From Geotalea toluenoxydans JCM 15764 (GTDB taxonomy: Bacteria > Desulfobacterota > Desulfuromonadia > Geobacterales > Geobacteraceae), in assembly GCF_001311985.1 (NCBI RefSeq), contig NZ_BBCJ01000005.1, positions 62,001 to 126,000 on the forward strand: a stretch of 64,000 bases of DNA. Direction: 5' to 3'. A model generated the notes under the pieces. That model had not been told where the DNA came from, searched no databases, and saw only the letters and a list, made by a program, of their open reading frames with translations. Shown here in pieces: positions 1 through 9,697 of the stretch. Within the stretch, counting starts at the first letter, position 1. Each line of letters starts with the position of its first letter. Made by a program: the position numbers and the translations under genes.

Positions 1-300
1 GAAGAGCGAACTTGCGAAGCATTGCCCGAGAATTGTCCCTATCCGGCGCTGGAAATGGAATCAGCAGCTGTAGCTTCAGCAGCTGCAGAAACGGGTATAC
101 CCTTTGCCGCCATGCGCGCCATCAGCGATGCAGCTGAAGAGGAACTGGGCTTCAGCCTGGAAGAATTCACCGACAGTGAAATGAATATAAAAATGACAAA
201 AATTCTCGTAACTGTCGCGAAAAAACCGTGGATTATTCCGCAACTGTTGAGACTGGCAAGAAACTCCAACGCCGCAGGCAAAAGTCTGGCAATAGGGTAG
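1..300 (+). CDS. Nucleoside phosphorylase / nucleosidase-like protein, 3' end only
   Basis: The frame is already open at base 1, so only the last 99 codons are present and the start lies outside the window. The fragment carries the LEMESAA motif of the PNP/UDP family (purine nucleoside phosphorylases, MTA/SAH nucleosidases, futalosine hydrolase, hopanoid-associated phosphorylase), in which the ME pair contacts the ribose, followed by the ISDAAEEE segment near the catalytic aspartate. This family cleaves N-glycosidic bonds of nucleosides in the cytoplasm. The substrate cannot be read from this end alone. It converges with ptsI, leaving 45 bp between the stops. No terminator is obvious in that gap. 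Confidence 0.7.
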   Translation, partial: EERTCEALPENCPYPALEMESAAVASAAAETGIPFAAMRAISDAAEEELGFSLEEFTDSEMNIKMTKILVTVAKKPWIIPQLLRLARNSNAAGKSLAIG

Positions 301-345
301 AAGCGTTCCTAAGGGCAATGTGAGGATACTTGTTGGAAATGCGAA

Positions 346-2110
346 TCAGTCGAAGCTGTCGGAAAAACGGGCGGCAATCACGCTTCTCAGGTAGGATTCC
401 GCCTCCTGTGCGGTAGCATAGGTCATGGCACGGGCAGCAACGGCCTCTGCCTCTTTCTTTGTGCAACGTCGGAGGATTTTCTTGACTCGCGGTATTGAAA
501 CGGCATTCATGGAAAGTTCATCGAAACCAAGCCCAAGCAGTATGGGCAGATATTCCGGTTCGCCTGCCATCTCGCCGCAAATGCAGGCCGCGATTCCTGC
601 CCCGTGGGCTGCCTCCACCACCATTTTCAGTGACCTGAGTACTGCCGGATGCAATGGTTCATAAAGGGCTGAGAGATGTTCATTGGTGCGGTCGATGGCG
701 AGAGAATACTGGATAAGGTCATTGGTTCCGACACTGAAGAAATCAACCTCCCTGGCCAGAAGATCGGCGATAATGACGGCAGAAGGAATTTCAATCATGA
801 TGCCGATCTCGATCTCCTCATCAAAGGGGATGAAAGCCCTCCTAAGCTCCTGCTTGACCTCTTCGACAATAGCCTTGGCCCGTCTTACCTCATCGACACC
901 CGAGATCATCGGAAAGAATACCCGTACTTTCCCATGGGCGCTGGCCCTGAGTATGGCACGCAGCTGTGCTCTGAAAGCTTCGGGCTGCATGAGCGACAGG
1001 CGGATAGCCCTGACGCCAAGGGCAGGATTGGCCTCGTCTCCAAGGTTCAAATCGGTCAAAACCTTATCTCCCCCCACATCCAGAGTCCTGATGGTCACCG
1101 GTTTAGGGGCCATTTCCCTGACGATCTCCGCATAGGCATGAAACTGCTCTTCTTCGTCCGGGAGGTTCTCCCGGTTAAAGAAGAGCATTTCAGTGCGATA
1201 GAGTCCAATACCTTCAGCTCCATGCCGCCTTACCGATGGAACCTCTTCCACTATCTCCACGTTTGCCTTCAGGATCATGGCGAAACCGTCGAGGGTAACG
1301 GCAGGAAGGTCCTTCAGCTTGAGCAGCTCGCGCTCCACATATTCGTAATGCTGTTTGCGGCGGAGATAATCGCGGAAAGTTTCCTGGTCGGGATTGAGAA
1401 TAACGACGCCGGTAAAGCCATCGATAATGATGGTGGCATTCTCTGTTACCACGCTGGCAATACGCTCCATGCCCACTACAGCGGGGATTTCCAGAGCACG
1501 TGCCAATATGGAGGTATGGGAAGTTTTGCCCCCCATTTCTGTGATGAAACCAATTACCGTTGTCTTGTCAATCTGGAGAATGTCCGATGGGGAGAGGTCA
1601 TGGGCAACAACGATTACTTTGCCGTCGATGCCGGTGAGGGGTTCGTGCTTTTTACCTACCATGTTGCGCAAGATACGCTCGACCACTGTTTCCACGTCGG
1701 CGCTGCGTTCGCGCAGATATTCGTCCTCGACACCGCTAAAAAAAGTTCTTCAACCGGTGCAGAGTTCTTTTCAGCGCCCCCTCTGCATTTATGCCCTCCT
1801 TCTCGATCAATGCAGATGTTTCTTCAACCAGCATCGCATCATCGAGAAGCAGCAGATGGGTATCGATGTGGTGAAGGTGCTCATCACCACGTTTGGCCGC
1901 CACGGCCTCTTTAACACCCTCTAATTCGGTTTTGGCCAATGCCATCGCCTTTTTCAGGCGATCCAACTCCAGTGGGATCTCATGTCTTTTCACCGCTGTT
2001 TCAACAACGGCAACACGTGCCCTGTCGGCAATCTTTGCCTGGCCTATGGCAATGCCGGCAGAGACACCTATCCCCTGCAAAATTATATTGTCAATCTTCG
2101 CCGAAACCAT
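346..2110 (-). CDS. ptsI: PTS Enzyme I (phosphoenolpyruvate-protein phosphotransferase)
   Basis: Enzyme I takes phosphate from PEP and passes it to HPr. About 588 codons, the usual length for an EI without the N-terminal GAF domain of the nitrogen-type PtsP; the protein opens directly with the [11 protein letters not shown] segment. The phosphorylated histidine lies in [12 protein letters not shown], and the PEP-binding barrel follows with TLDVGGDK and the catalytic CGEMAG. The start overlaps the end of ptsH by 20 bp, so the two are probably translationally coupled. The frame breaks at 1738-1744, a run of seven A on the plus strand: removing one base joins KNFF to SGVEDEYL and restores a normal EI. 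I take this as a sequence error. Confidence 0.93.
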
Positions 2111-2357
2111 TTCTTATGAGATCTCCAAGGGTTTCCATGACCTCAACCTCGTCGCTCCCCTCAGCTTTCACCCGGATAACGCTCCCTTTTGCAGCAGCCA
2201 GCATCATGATACCCATGATACTCTTGCCGTTCACCTCAACACCTTCCCGCTCAATTCTGATCTCCGAAGCAAAACGGCTGGCAGTCTTGACGAAAAGCGC
2301 CGAAGCTCTGGCATGAAGACCGAGCTTATTGACTATGGTAAATTCCTGCTCAAGCAT
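2091..2357 (-). CDS. ptsH: Phosphocarrier protein HPr
   Basis: Intact 88-residue HPr, the small cytoplasmic phosphate carrier between Enzyme I and the IIA proteins. Both regulatory residues are visible: the EI-phosphorylated histidine in NKLGLHARASA and the serine targeted by HPr kinase in NGKSIMGIMML. Having the serine site fits the hprK gene two kilobases upstream in the same cluster. It lies between the IIA-Man gene (26 bp away) and ptsI (overlapping). With no EIIB/EIIC permease in the window, the role is probably regulatory rather than sugar uptake. Confidence 0.95.
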   Translation of the reverse strand: MLEQEFTIVNKLGLHARASALFVKTASRFASEIRIEREGVEVNGKSIMGIMMLAAAKGSVIRVKAEGSDEVEVMETLGDLIRNGFGED

Positions 2358-2383
2358 ATTCGATCATCCCTCTTCCGGTGCAG

Positions 2384-2778
2384 CTACTTCTTCAGATATT
2401 CACCTGCCACGGTAATACTCTCCAGGCCGCATTCCTTCAGTTTTTGCGCCAGTTCACTCACGCCGCATCTTTTTCGTTCCGTGGCAAATTTGATGACCAT
2501 GGGCAGGTTGACGCCGGTCAGCACCTCCACCTTGTTATCCTCCAGAAAAGAAAGGCTGACGTTTGAAGGGGTACCGCCAAACATGTCGGTCATGATAATT
2601 ACCCCTTTTCCGGATAATTTGCCGATGGCTCCCTTGATGTCAGCCATTATTCCGTCCACCTTGGCATCAGCTTGATGCCTACGGTCTCTGCCAGTTCAAT
2701 CTTTCCCACTATCATTTCCGCAGCCGCAAGCAGTTCTTCTGCCAGGCCGGCATGGGTAACCAACAATAATCCGATCAT
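2384..2778 (-). CDS. PTS IIA component, mannose/fructose family (EIIA-Man)
   Basis: About 131 codons, matching the IIA domain of the mannose family. The start ATG (2776-2778) opens with MIGLLLVTHAG, whose histidine is the expected phosphorylation site. The later DMFGGTPSN motif is also characteristic. The start lies 4 bp after the rapZ stop. The frame breaks near 2672: one base is missing, and restoring it joins ETVGIKL to DAKVDGIMADI. No mannose-type IIB, IIC or IID gene is nearby. A stand-alone EIIA-Man next to HPr, HprK and PtsN is usual for the regulatory PTS of deltaproteobacteria. Confidence 0.87.
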
Positions 2779-2782
2779 AGTT

Positions 2783-3639
2783 CTAGCCCTTTTCCATATC
2801 CCGATGGGAAACTTTCAGGTTCAATTGTTTTCTTTTAAAAAAATCTCTTATTTCTTCAGCGATGACCACCGACCTGTGCCTGCCCCCGGTGCAACCGATG
2901 GAAATGGTCAGGTAGGATTTGCCTTCACGCTTGTAACCGGGCAGAAGAAATTCCAGCAGCTCTTTAAACTTCGTCAGAAACTCCCCGGTTTCCCCGTGCT
3001 TCAACACGTATGCCCTTACTTTGGGATCGAGCCCGGAGAACTCCTTAAGCTCAGGGATGAAGTACGGATTAGGCAGAAAACGCACATCCATGACCAGATC
3101 GGATTCAAGTGGAAGACCGAAGCGATAGCCGAAGGATTGAAGGTGTACGGTCATCTCCCGGCCCCCCTCGCCTCCCTTGACCAGGGATATGACAAGACCC
3201 TTCAACTGGTGGACGTTTAGCTCGGAGGTATCGATGATCTGGGTGGCGAAGCTGCGTAAGCCGGCAAGTTGCTGTCGCTCAGAGCGGATTCCTTCCGGCA
3301 CCGAGCCGCTGTCAATGGCGGGATGACGCTCCTTGTCTCGGAAAAGCGTCTTATAAGCACTTCGTCCGTCGCGTCGAAGAAGAGGATATCCACCAGATGG
3401 CCTGCTTCCGTTATCTCCTGGAATACCTTCTCAAATCCCTTATTGAAGTCCCTGCCGCGGATATCCATCACCAGCGCCACATCCCGTATCCGCTCCTTGG
3501 CATTGTCCACAAGATCGACGAAGGTGGGAAAAAGAGCTACAGGCAGATTGTCCTGGCAGAAAAAGCCCTCATCTTCAAGAGCACGAACAGCGGTGGATTT
3601 ACCGGAACCTGAAAGGCCTGTAATGATAAGAATGCGCAT
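2783..3639 (-). CDS. rapZ: RNase adapter / nucleotide-binding protein RapZ
   Basis: RapZ-family P-loop protein of about 285 codons. In enterobacteria it guides RNase E to the GlmZ sRNA, but its target in this lineage is not known. The start is ATG at 3637-3639, giving MRILIITGLSGSGKS with the Walker A motif at residues 8-15. The C-terminal half carries TISIGCTGGRHRSV, the hallmark of the RapZ/YvcJ family. One G appears to be lost near 3330: restoring it gives SETRRRHPAIDSGSVPEG and joins the halves. The gene starts 1 bp after the hprK stop and precedes the EIIA-Man gene, the usual PTS-linked context. Confidence 0.9.
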
Positions 3640-3640
3640 C

Positions 3641-4599
3641 TCATTCCACCTCGTTGCCCAGCGGTCTGACTTCCATGCGGGCAAGAAGCTTTTCGTGAAA
3701 ATCCCTGGCGGAATAGTAGCCCATCCCCTTAAGCAGGAAATTTCTGGCAGCCACTTCGATAATGGAAGTTAGATTTCGCCCGGGACGGACAGGTATCATC
3801 AAATGGGGTAGCTCGACACCAAGAATTGTATAAACCCGGTCATCGATTCCCAGTCTGTCGTATTCCTGATCGGGATCCCATTCAACCAGCTCGAGAACCA
3901 TATCGATGATTTTTTTTCCCTGATAGAGGAAACGCCATAAAGGTCTTTGATATTGATGATGCCCAAGCCCCGGATTTCCATGTGATACTGGATGGTTTCC
4001 GCAGCTTGCCCCACGAGAGCGGCAGGCATCTTCTTTTTCACATGGATGATATCGTCAGCCACCAGTCGATGTCCGCGAATGACAAGATCCAGTGCACATT
4101 CGCTCTTACCTATGCCACTTTTGCCCAAGAGGAGAACGCCTACCCCAAGTACGTCTACCAGAACACCATGAATGTGGGTGGTTGGCAGAAGGCTCTCTTC
4201 AAGAAATTTGGTTATCAGGGAAATGAAAGTGGAAGATTGATGGGGAGTACCCAGCAATGGAATACCGGCATTCTCTGCTGCTTTTTTTAGGAATGCGGGG
4301 GGATTAAGTCCTTTCGTGACAATAAAACAGGAGATGGGAAAGGTACAGAGTTTCTCGATGTAAACGATGGCAGATTCCTCTGGAATCTGCCTGAGATATG
4401 AAATCTCCGTATTGCCGAGGACCTGGAGGCGGTCGGGATGGAGATGCTCAGTATAGCCGGTCAAAGCCAGGCCGGGTTTTTGAATACGCGAACTGTACAG
4501 CCGGTGGGAAAGACCTTTTTCACCCGCAAACAGCTTCAAGTCCAGACCGTAAACCTTGTCGTCCAAAAGGTCCTTAATGGAAAGGCTGATGGTATTCAA
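3641..4599 (-). CDS. hprK: HPr kinase/phosphorylase
   Basis: Bifunctional enzyme that phosphorylates HPr on its regulatory serine and removes that phosphate. About 319 codons, normal for HprK. The N-terminal domain (1-130) is followed by the Walker A GKSGIGKS around residue 157 and the HprK signature RGLGIINIKDLYG near 205. The tail with MIPVRPGRNLT is also typical. The frame breaks at 3910-3917: eight A are present on the coding strand where nine are needed, and nine gives REKKIIDMVLELVEWD. The start overlaps the ptsN stop by 4 bp. HprK is typical of Firmicutes but also occurs in deltaproteobacterial regulatory PTS clusters, as here. Confidence 0.92.
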
Positions 4600-5066
4600 T
4601 AGCTGCTGTCCTGTTCTTTGATTACATTATAAACGGTGGCTGCATCCGGCGCGTCCAGAAGCCTTTTGCGGGTGGTTGAATCTTTGAGGATTCTGGAAAT
4701 ACGCGCCAGCATCTTCAGATGCTCGCCAACAGCCTGGTCGGGAGCGACAAGAAGAAAAAACAGCTGTGCCGGTCTGCCGTCAAGGGAATTGAAATCGACA
4801 CCGGCGAGGCTGCGACCGAACACCAGCATCAGCTCTTTGGCATTTTTCACCTTGCCGTGAGGAATGGCAACACCATCTCCTATACCGGTGCTGCCAAGCC
4901 TTTCACGTTCAAGCAGTATCTTGAGAAGCTCTGCCCGGCCGATCTCTGGCTGCCGCAATTCAATTCTGGCAGCCAGTTCTGCCAGGACTTCTTCCTTTTT
5001 CCCGGACACGAGATCGGCAACGATATCCTCAGGCAAAAGGAATCTTGTAATGGTCATTTTACCCAC
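4596..5066 (-). CDS. ptsN: PTS IIA-Ntr regulatory protein
   Basis: Nitrogen-type EIIA of about 156 residues, a phosphoacceptor that controls other proteins (in enterobacteria potassium transport and sigma factor use) instead of transporting sugar. The active histidine is in GIGDGVAIPHGKV. The frame can start at GTG 5066 or at ATG 5057 (MTITRFLLPED); the ATG agrees better with the family start. It sits between hpf, 8 bp upstream, and hprK, with a 4-bp overlap. The hpf-ptsN order after rpoN is conserved across proteobacteria. The gene is intact. Confidence 0.93.
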   Translation of the reverse strand: MGKMTITRFLLPEDIVADLVSGKKEEVLAELAARIELRQPEIGRAELLKILLERERLGSTGIGDGVAIPHGKVKNAKELMLVFGRSLAGVDFNSLDGRPAQLFFLLVAPDQAVGEHLKMLARISRILKDSTTRKRLLDAPDAATVYNVIKEQDSSY

Positions 5067-5074
5067 AGCGGCGC

Positions 5075-5620
5075 TTACTCTTTGTTCGGCTCGATCAAAC
5101 CATAGTTGCCATCCTTGCGACGATAGATCACATTGATGCTTTCAGTGGCAGCTTCCGTGTAAACAAGAAAGTCCTTGTGAAGAAGATCCATCTGCATTAC
5201 TGCTTCTTCCACAGACATTGGCTTGAGGGAAAAGGTCTTGGTCCTGATGATAACCGGTTCCTTCTGTTGCTCAATGCTTTCAGCCTCGACTATACTTTTC
5301 TGAACTATCCTTTCGCGGCTGTCGGTGGCAGGTTTGTGAGCCTTGATCCGCTCCTTGTACCTGCGCAGCTGGCGCTCAATCTTGTCGACTACGGCATCGA
5401 CAGCTGCGTACATGTCGTTGGTCTCTTCCGCCGCTTTGATAGTTATTCCCTTGGCGGTGATGGTCACGTCGGCTGAATGACGGATCTTCTCCACGGTAAG
5501 AAATACCTGGGCCACAATCGGCTCATCGATATATTTTTTTACCCTTTCCAGTTTTTCTTCCGTGTAGCTTTTCAGGGCGTCGCTCGGGTCCATGTGCCTG
5601 AATGTCGTGGTAATTTGCAT
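5075..5620 (-). CDS. hpf: Long-form ribosome hibernation promoting factor
   Basis: About 181 codons, the long HPF type: an N-terminal S30AE domain (1-105), a variable linker, and a C-terminal dimerization domain from about 125 (KTFSLKPMSVEEAV, then HKDFLVYTEAATESINVIYRRKDGN). Long HPF binds the 30S subunit and links two 70S ribosomes as inactive 100S dimers. I chose ATG 5618-5620 (MQITTTFRHMD) because a strong AGGAGGTAT ribosome-binding site lies just upstream at 5627-5635. A longer in-frame start at 5653 would put the site inside the gene. Context: rpoN, hpf, ptsN. Confidence 0.94.
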   Translation of the reverse strand: MQITTTFRHMDPSDALKSYTEEKLERVKKYIDEPIVAQVFLTVEKIRHSADVTITAKGITIKAAEETNDMYAAVDAVVDKIERQLRRYKERIKAHKPATDSRERIVQKSIVEAESIEQQKEPVIIRTKTFSLKPMSVEEAVMQMDLLHKDFLVYTEAATESINVIYRRKDGNYGLIEPNKE

Positions 5621-5696
5621 AAATAGATACCTCCTGTCTTTTATTATAAGCAAGAGCCTGTCTCAGCAGCACAGACACCTGCAATCGGCCAAATTG

Positions 5697-7140
5697 CTAA
5701 AAATGTCTTTTTCTTTCGGAAGATGAGCCGATGCGCAACATTTCCCTGTATTTTGTGACGGTACGCCTGGCAATGTTTATATTATGAGCAGCCAGAAGCT
5801 CGGCAAGACGCTGGTCGCTGTATGGCTTCCGCTGGTCCTCCGCATCCACTATTTCCCTGATCTTGTTCTTCACACTTTCGGAAGCGATAAAATCACCTTC
5901 ATTGGTGGATATGCCACTGTTGAAGAAGTATTTGAGTTCATAAAGCCCTTGTGGCGTCTGCATATATTTGTTGGTTGTCACACGGCTGATGGTTGATTCG
6001 TGCATTCCGATGTCTTCTGCAATGTCCCGCAACACCAGTGGCCGCAAATGCTCAATGCCCCGGTCGAGGAAATCCCGCTGAAATTTCACCAGACTCTTTG
6101 CCACCTTATACACGGTGCGCTGTCGCTGCTGAATGCTCTTGATAAGCCACAGGGCAGAACGCATCTTGTCGTTGATGTACTCCTCAGCCTTGGCGTCTGC
6201 ATTTAACCCGGCCTTTCCTTCACTATAATAAAGGGGGTTGATGCGCAGGTTGGGCAGACCTTCATCGTTCAACATGACAACGTACTCTTCACCAATCTTG
6301 TAAACGAAGATGTCGGCCGAGATGTACTGGACATCGTCCTGCCCAAACATCCTGCCAGGCTTCGGGTCGAGACCGGCTATGATTCTCGTTGCCGTAAGTA
6401 CGTCATTGACGTCAACTCCCAGAGCCTTGCTGCCTGTTTGTATTTACGCGCTTCAAGGTCCTTGAGATGATGGGTTAAAAGGGACTCCACCAGACTCCCA
6501 CCAATGCCCAATGCCTTGACCTGAAGCAGGAGGCATTCTCCCAGATCACAGACAGCGACCCCTGGAGGATCAAATTCCTGGACTCGCCTCAATACGGTTT
6601 CGACAGCGGACTCATTGGTTCCGCAGACAGTGGCTACTTCGGCAAGAGAAGCACGGAAATAACCATCCTCATCTATATTGCCGAGAATTTCAGTACCTAT
6701 CTGCATCTCTTCGTCGGAAAGCCGGGTCAGGCTCAATTGCCAGATGAGGTGATCGAACAGCGTACTCTTCTTTGTCAGCAAATTTTCAAATGAAGGCCTT
6801 TCCTCGTCGTCATAGTACTGTTCGCCCGCACTATAATTATAACCATCCAGATAGGATTCCCAGTCCATTTCCCGGGTTTCCGCACCGGCAGTCACTTCTT
6901 GAAATTCAGTGACGGGTACTTCGGGTTCTGGTTCCTTTTCACTCAGTTCAAGCTGCTCAACCTCTTTTGTTTCTTCAGCTTCTGGGACCTCATCCAGAAG
7001 CGGATTCTCCTCAAGTTCCTGGCGGACAACATCTTGTAGCTCAAGACGGGAAGCTGAAGGAGCTTTATTGCCTGTTGCAACTGGGGAGTCATCACCAGTT
7101 GCTGGCTCAGCTTCATCTGTTGGCGCATTTCAATGGCCAT
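5697..7140 (-). CDS. rpoN: RNA polymerase sigma-54 factor
   Basis: Sigma-54, about 481 codons, directs RNA polymerase to -24/-12 promoters and needs AAA+ activators. Region I is the glutamine-rich start MRQQMKLSQQLVMTPQ, followed by an acidic linker. The core-binding domain comes next, then the HTH, and the RpoN box ARRTVTKYREML near the C-terminus contacts the -24 element. Two single-base losses break the frame: near 7051 (a T in CTTTCCC, restoring SRLELQDVV) and near 6425 (a G, restoring ARALGVDVNDV). As sigma-54 is central in Geobacter, I regard both as sequence errors. It lies between lptB and hpf, its usual place. Confidence 0.93.
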
Positions 7141-7202
7141 AAAAATTTACACCTCTGCACTGAGGGAGTGCTGCTTTTTGTTTTTAAGAAACTACAACAG
7201 TT

Positions 7203-7915
7203 TCAAAGCCTGAACTTTTCCCCAAGATAAAGTTCCCGGGCTTTTTTGCTCTCCGCAATCCGGATCGGGTCACCAAATTCCAGCACCTCACCGGCATTAA
7301 GAATGTATGCCTTGTCACAGACTCCAAGGGTCTCCCGCACATTGTGGTCGGAGATAAGTACCCCCAAACCCTTGCCCTTAAGTGCAGTTATTATGTTCTG
7401 AATATCAATGACGGCAATGGGATCGATTCCGGCAAAAGGCTCGTCCAGCAGTATGAAACCAGGTTCGGTTGCAAGCGCCCTGGCTATTTCCACCCTGCGC
7501 CGTTCGCCACCAGAAAGGGCAAACCCTTTACTCTTGCCGATATGCGTGATGCGGAACTCCGTTAACAGTTCTTCGGCCCTCAATCGGCACTGGCTTTTGG
7601 ATAACTTCATGGTTTCCAACACAGCCAGCAGGTTTTCCTCGACTGTCAGCTTGCGAAAAACCGAAGGCTCCTGGGCAGGTAGCTGATTCCTTTACGGGCC
7701 CTGACATACATCGGCTCCTCGGTGATATCCTCACCGTTCAGGAAGACCTTTCCACTGTCCGGCCGGCACAGGCCAACCATCATGTAGAAGGTGGTCGTTT
7801 TCCCGGCCCCGTTTGGCCCGAGAAGGCCGATAACTTCGCCTGAGGCCACCTGAAGATCGACGCCGTTGACAACCGTTCGGCGATTGAAGCTTTTTTTCAG
7901 GTCACTGCTATGCAA
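7203..7915 (-). CDS. lptB: LPS export ABC transporter ATPase LptB
   Basis: Cytoplasmic ATPase of the LptB2FGC machine that extracts LPS from the inner membrane. About 237 codons. Walker A is GPNGAGKTT (around residue 35), the ABC signature is [14 protein letters not shown], Walker B is [12 protein letters not shown], and the switch histidine follows in LISDHN. One C is missing near 7680: restoring CTGCCCCAGG gives [16 protein letters not shown]. The start is uncertain. The only start codon before the conserved [13 protein letters not shown] is TTG 7913-7915, which lies inside the end of lptA, and another indel there could hide a better start. It lies 62 bp before rpoN. Confidence 0.92.
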
Positions 7916-8438
7916 AAGGTTTTCAGGCTTTGAGCTGCCATCTTTCCCTCTGCCCCTGGATGAATTTCAGCTTCTACCCGTGCATCAGCGCCATTTCCAC
8001 CACCGGTCACCACACTTCTCTGTTCTTCAACGAAATAGGTGATCACCCTGCCGGAGACGACATTATCCCCTTGAAAAACCCTGGGCGACACATCGAAAAC
8101 TATCTTGCCGGCCTTGTTATCGTAAACCGCATGCCCTGCCGTAGCCTGCCTGTCCCCCTGGATCACCCTTACGTTGCCACTCGCCTCGACACTATCAACA
8201 TCCTGATCTTTTTCCGAATATTTTATAATCAACTTTTCGGAATAGATTGTGATGTCCCTTGTCGTGCCGAAACCTTGCCGACAAATGTGGCGGTCCTGTT
8301 GGCCGTATCGGTAGAAAGCTCGTCGGACTTTATCTTAATGGGCTGATTGCTTCTGAGGCTACCCGTAAGATCCGATGCAAACACGGTAGCCGTCAGCATT
8401 AGCAATATGGTAAATGCACTGCTGATTTTATTGATCAC
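7897..8438 (-). CDS. lptA: LPS transport periplasmic protein LptA
   Basis: About 180 codons. A Sec signal peptide (residues 1-22, [21 protein letters not shown]) precedes an OstA/LptA beta-jellyroll. In the family LptA bridges LptC in the inner membrane and LptD in the outer membrane. Recognizable segments are [19 protein letters not shown] and [24 protein letters not shown]. One G is lost near 8265: restoring it changes RQGTSQS to [12 protein letters not shown]. Its start overlaps the lptC stop by 4 bp. The last residues may be wrong, because the frame runs 19 bp into lptB past GKMAAQSL, possibly because of another indel. Confidence 0.87.
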
Positions 8439-9010
8439 TTGCTGTGCCCGTTCATTATGTCTGCAGTTACACCCTTCTTTATCTTAAGATCCCGTGTCGT
8501 GGTTTTAAGTTCCATGCCGACACCGCTGACTTCTATTCTGCCGTCCGTGAATCTTACCGGATCGTCTGTCCTGATCAAGGCACTGGCACCGACAAACCTG
8601 GCTGTTGCAGAAGAAAAATGCATGCCTGTATCGCTTTTGGCTATGACATTTCCCGACAGTTCCACATCCTTCGTTTTGCTGTAGTAGTCTGCCTCATCGG
8701 CAGTAAGAGTGATGTCACCGATTCTGGTTTCTGCAGCCAGGACGAGGCGGACACCTTTAAGGTGAAAGGCCTCTTTCTTCATATCAAAGAGGGCTTGGTC
8801 GGCGAAAAGATCCCATTTTTTAACCCCATCCTTCACCTCGCTGTAGTGAACCTTCTGCAGTGCCATCTCCACATTATGGGGCAGAGGGTCAAGCTTCTCA
8901 GCGGGCGACTTTCTCTGCTCGACCTTTAACATGACGGTAGCTATCAGGGAAACACCGGCCAGAACTATGGCCATGGCAAGGATAAGCCTGATCTTTTTCG
9001 GTCTCAGCAT
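8435..9010 (-). CDS. lptC: LPS export system protein LptC
   Basis: Intact 191-residue LptC. A single N-terminal membrane anchor (about residues 7-27, IRLILAMAIVLAGVSLIATV) is followed by a periplasmic OstA-like domain. Typical LptC features are YSEVKDGVKKWDLFADQA, SGNVIAKSDTGMHF and a repeating beta pattern. LptC couples LptB2FG in the inner membrane to the LptA bridge. It overlaps lptA by 4 bp, so the two are probably translated together. Upstream, 142 bp separate it from the kdsC stop. I saw no clear promoter or terminator in that gap. Confidence 0.9.
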   Translation of the reverse strand: MLRPKKIRLILAMAIVLAGVSLIATVMLKVEQRKSPAEKLDPLPHNVEMALQKVHYSEVKDGVKKWDLFADQALFDMKKEAFHLKGVRLVLAAETRIGDITLTADEADYYSKTKDVELSGNVIAKSDTGMHFSSATARFVGASALIRTDDPVRFTDGRIEVSGVGMELKTTTRDLKIKKGVTADIMNGHSK

Positions 9011-9152
9011 AATTTACCGGAAGTATAGCATCATAAAAAATGGCTGTAAAGCGCTTTGTGGCGGGCAATTAAAAATTTGGCATGGAGATTGAAGAAGGGT
9101 AAAAACCTGGTGAAGGAACAGCGGAAAAGCAAGTAAAAAATGATGATCGGGG

Positions 9153-9686
9153 TCACTTATAATAACGGTCCGTTATCTCTCCCCATACCCCCTGCTCCTT
9201 GAGAAGAAGATCACAAACCTCGCGAACTGCGCCCCAACCACCTCGATTTCTAGTCACAAAATGGGCGTAAGGAATAACTTCCGCCACGGCGTCGGCAGGA
9301 GCAGCAGCAAAACCGGCACGCCTCATGACAGGGATATCAATAACGTCATCACCGACAAAAGCTACCTGAGAATGGTCCAGACCGGTCGCCTCCAGTATCT
9401 TAAGATACGGTGTCAGCTTGTCCAGACACTTCTGGTAAACGATGCCGATAGCCAGCTCCGCCGCCCGGTTGACCACAACCTGCGACTCCCGCCCGGAAAT
9501 GATACCCACCTCTATACCCGCCCTCTGCACCATTTTGATGCCGTGACCGTCCTTGACGTTGAAGAATTTGCTCTCTATGCCATTGGAGTCAAAAATGATG
9601 CGGCCGTCGGTCATCACCCCGTCCACATCGAGAAGAAGCAGCCGGATGTTTTTCAACCTGTCGGTCAAGGTAAGTGTCTCTTCCAT
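9153..9686 (-). CDS. kdsC: 3-deoxy-D-manno-octulosonate 8-phosphate phosphatase KdsC
   Basis: HAD-superfamily phosphatase of 177 residues, the usual KdsC size, without a cap domain. It removes phosphate from KDO-8-phosphate, the third step of KDO synthesis. HAD motif I is LLLDVDGVMTDG with the nucleophilic aspartate, motif II is IISGRES, and motif III/IV is VAFVGDDVIDIPVM. A TAGGAG ribosome-binding site precedes the ATG at 9686. It lies 11 bp after the kdsD stop, so kdsA, kdsD and kdsC look like one transcription unit. The gene is intact. Confidence 0.94.
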   Translation of the reverse strand: MEETLTLTDRLKNIRLLLLDVDGVMTDGRIIFDSNGIESKFFNVKDGHGIKMVQRAGIEVGIISGRESQVVVNRAAELAIGIVYQKCLDKLTPYLKILEATGLDHSQVAFVGDDVIDIPVMRRAGFAAAPADAVAEVIPYAHFVTRNRGGWGAVREVCDLLLKEQGVWGEITDRYYK

Positions 9687-9697
9687 GATTGGTACTC

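Noticed and set aside
1738-1744. Programmed frameshift in ptsI at a seven-A run (likewise hprK at 3910)
   Set aside because: Dozens of similar breaks occur across the window in unrelated genes, so sequence error explains them better than programmed slippage.
7880-7930. LptA-LptB fusion protein
   Set aside because: One extra T in the TTTT near 7911 would fuse the two frames, but LptA is periplasmic and LptB cytoplasmic, so a real fusion makes no sense.
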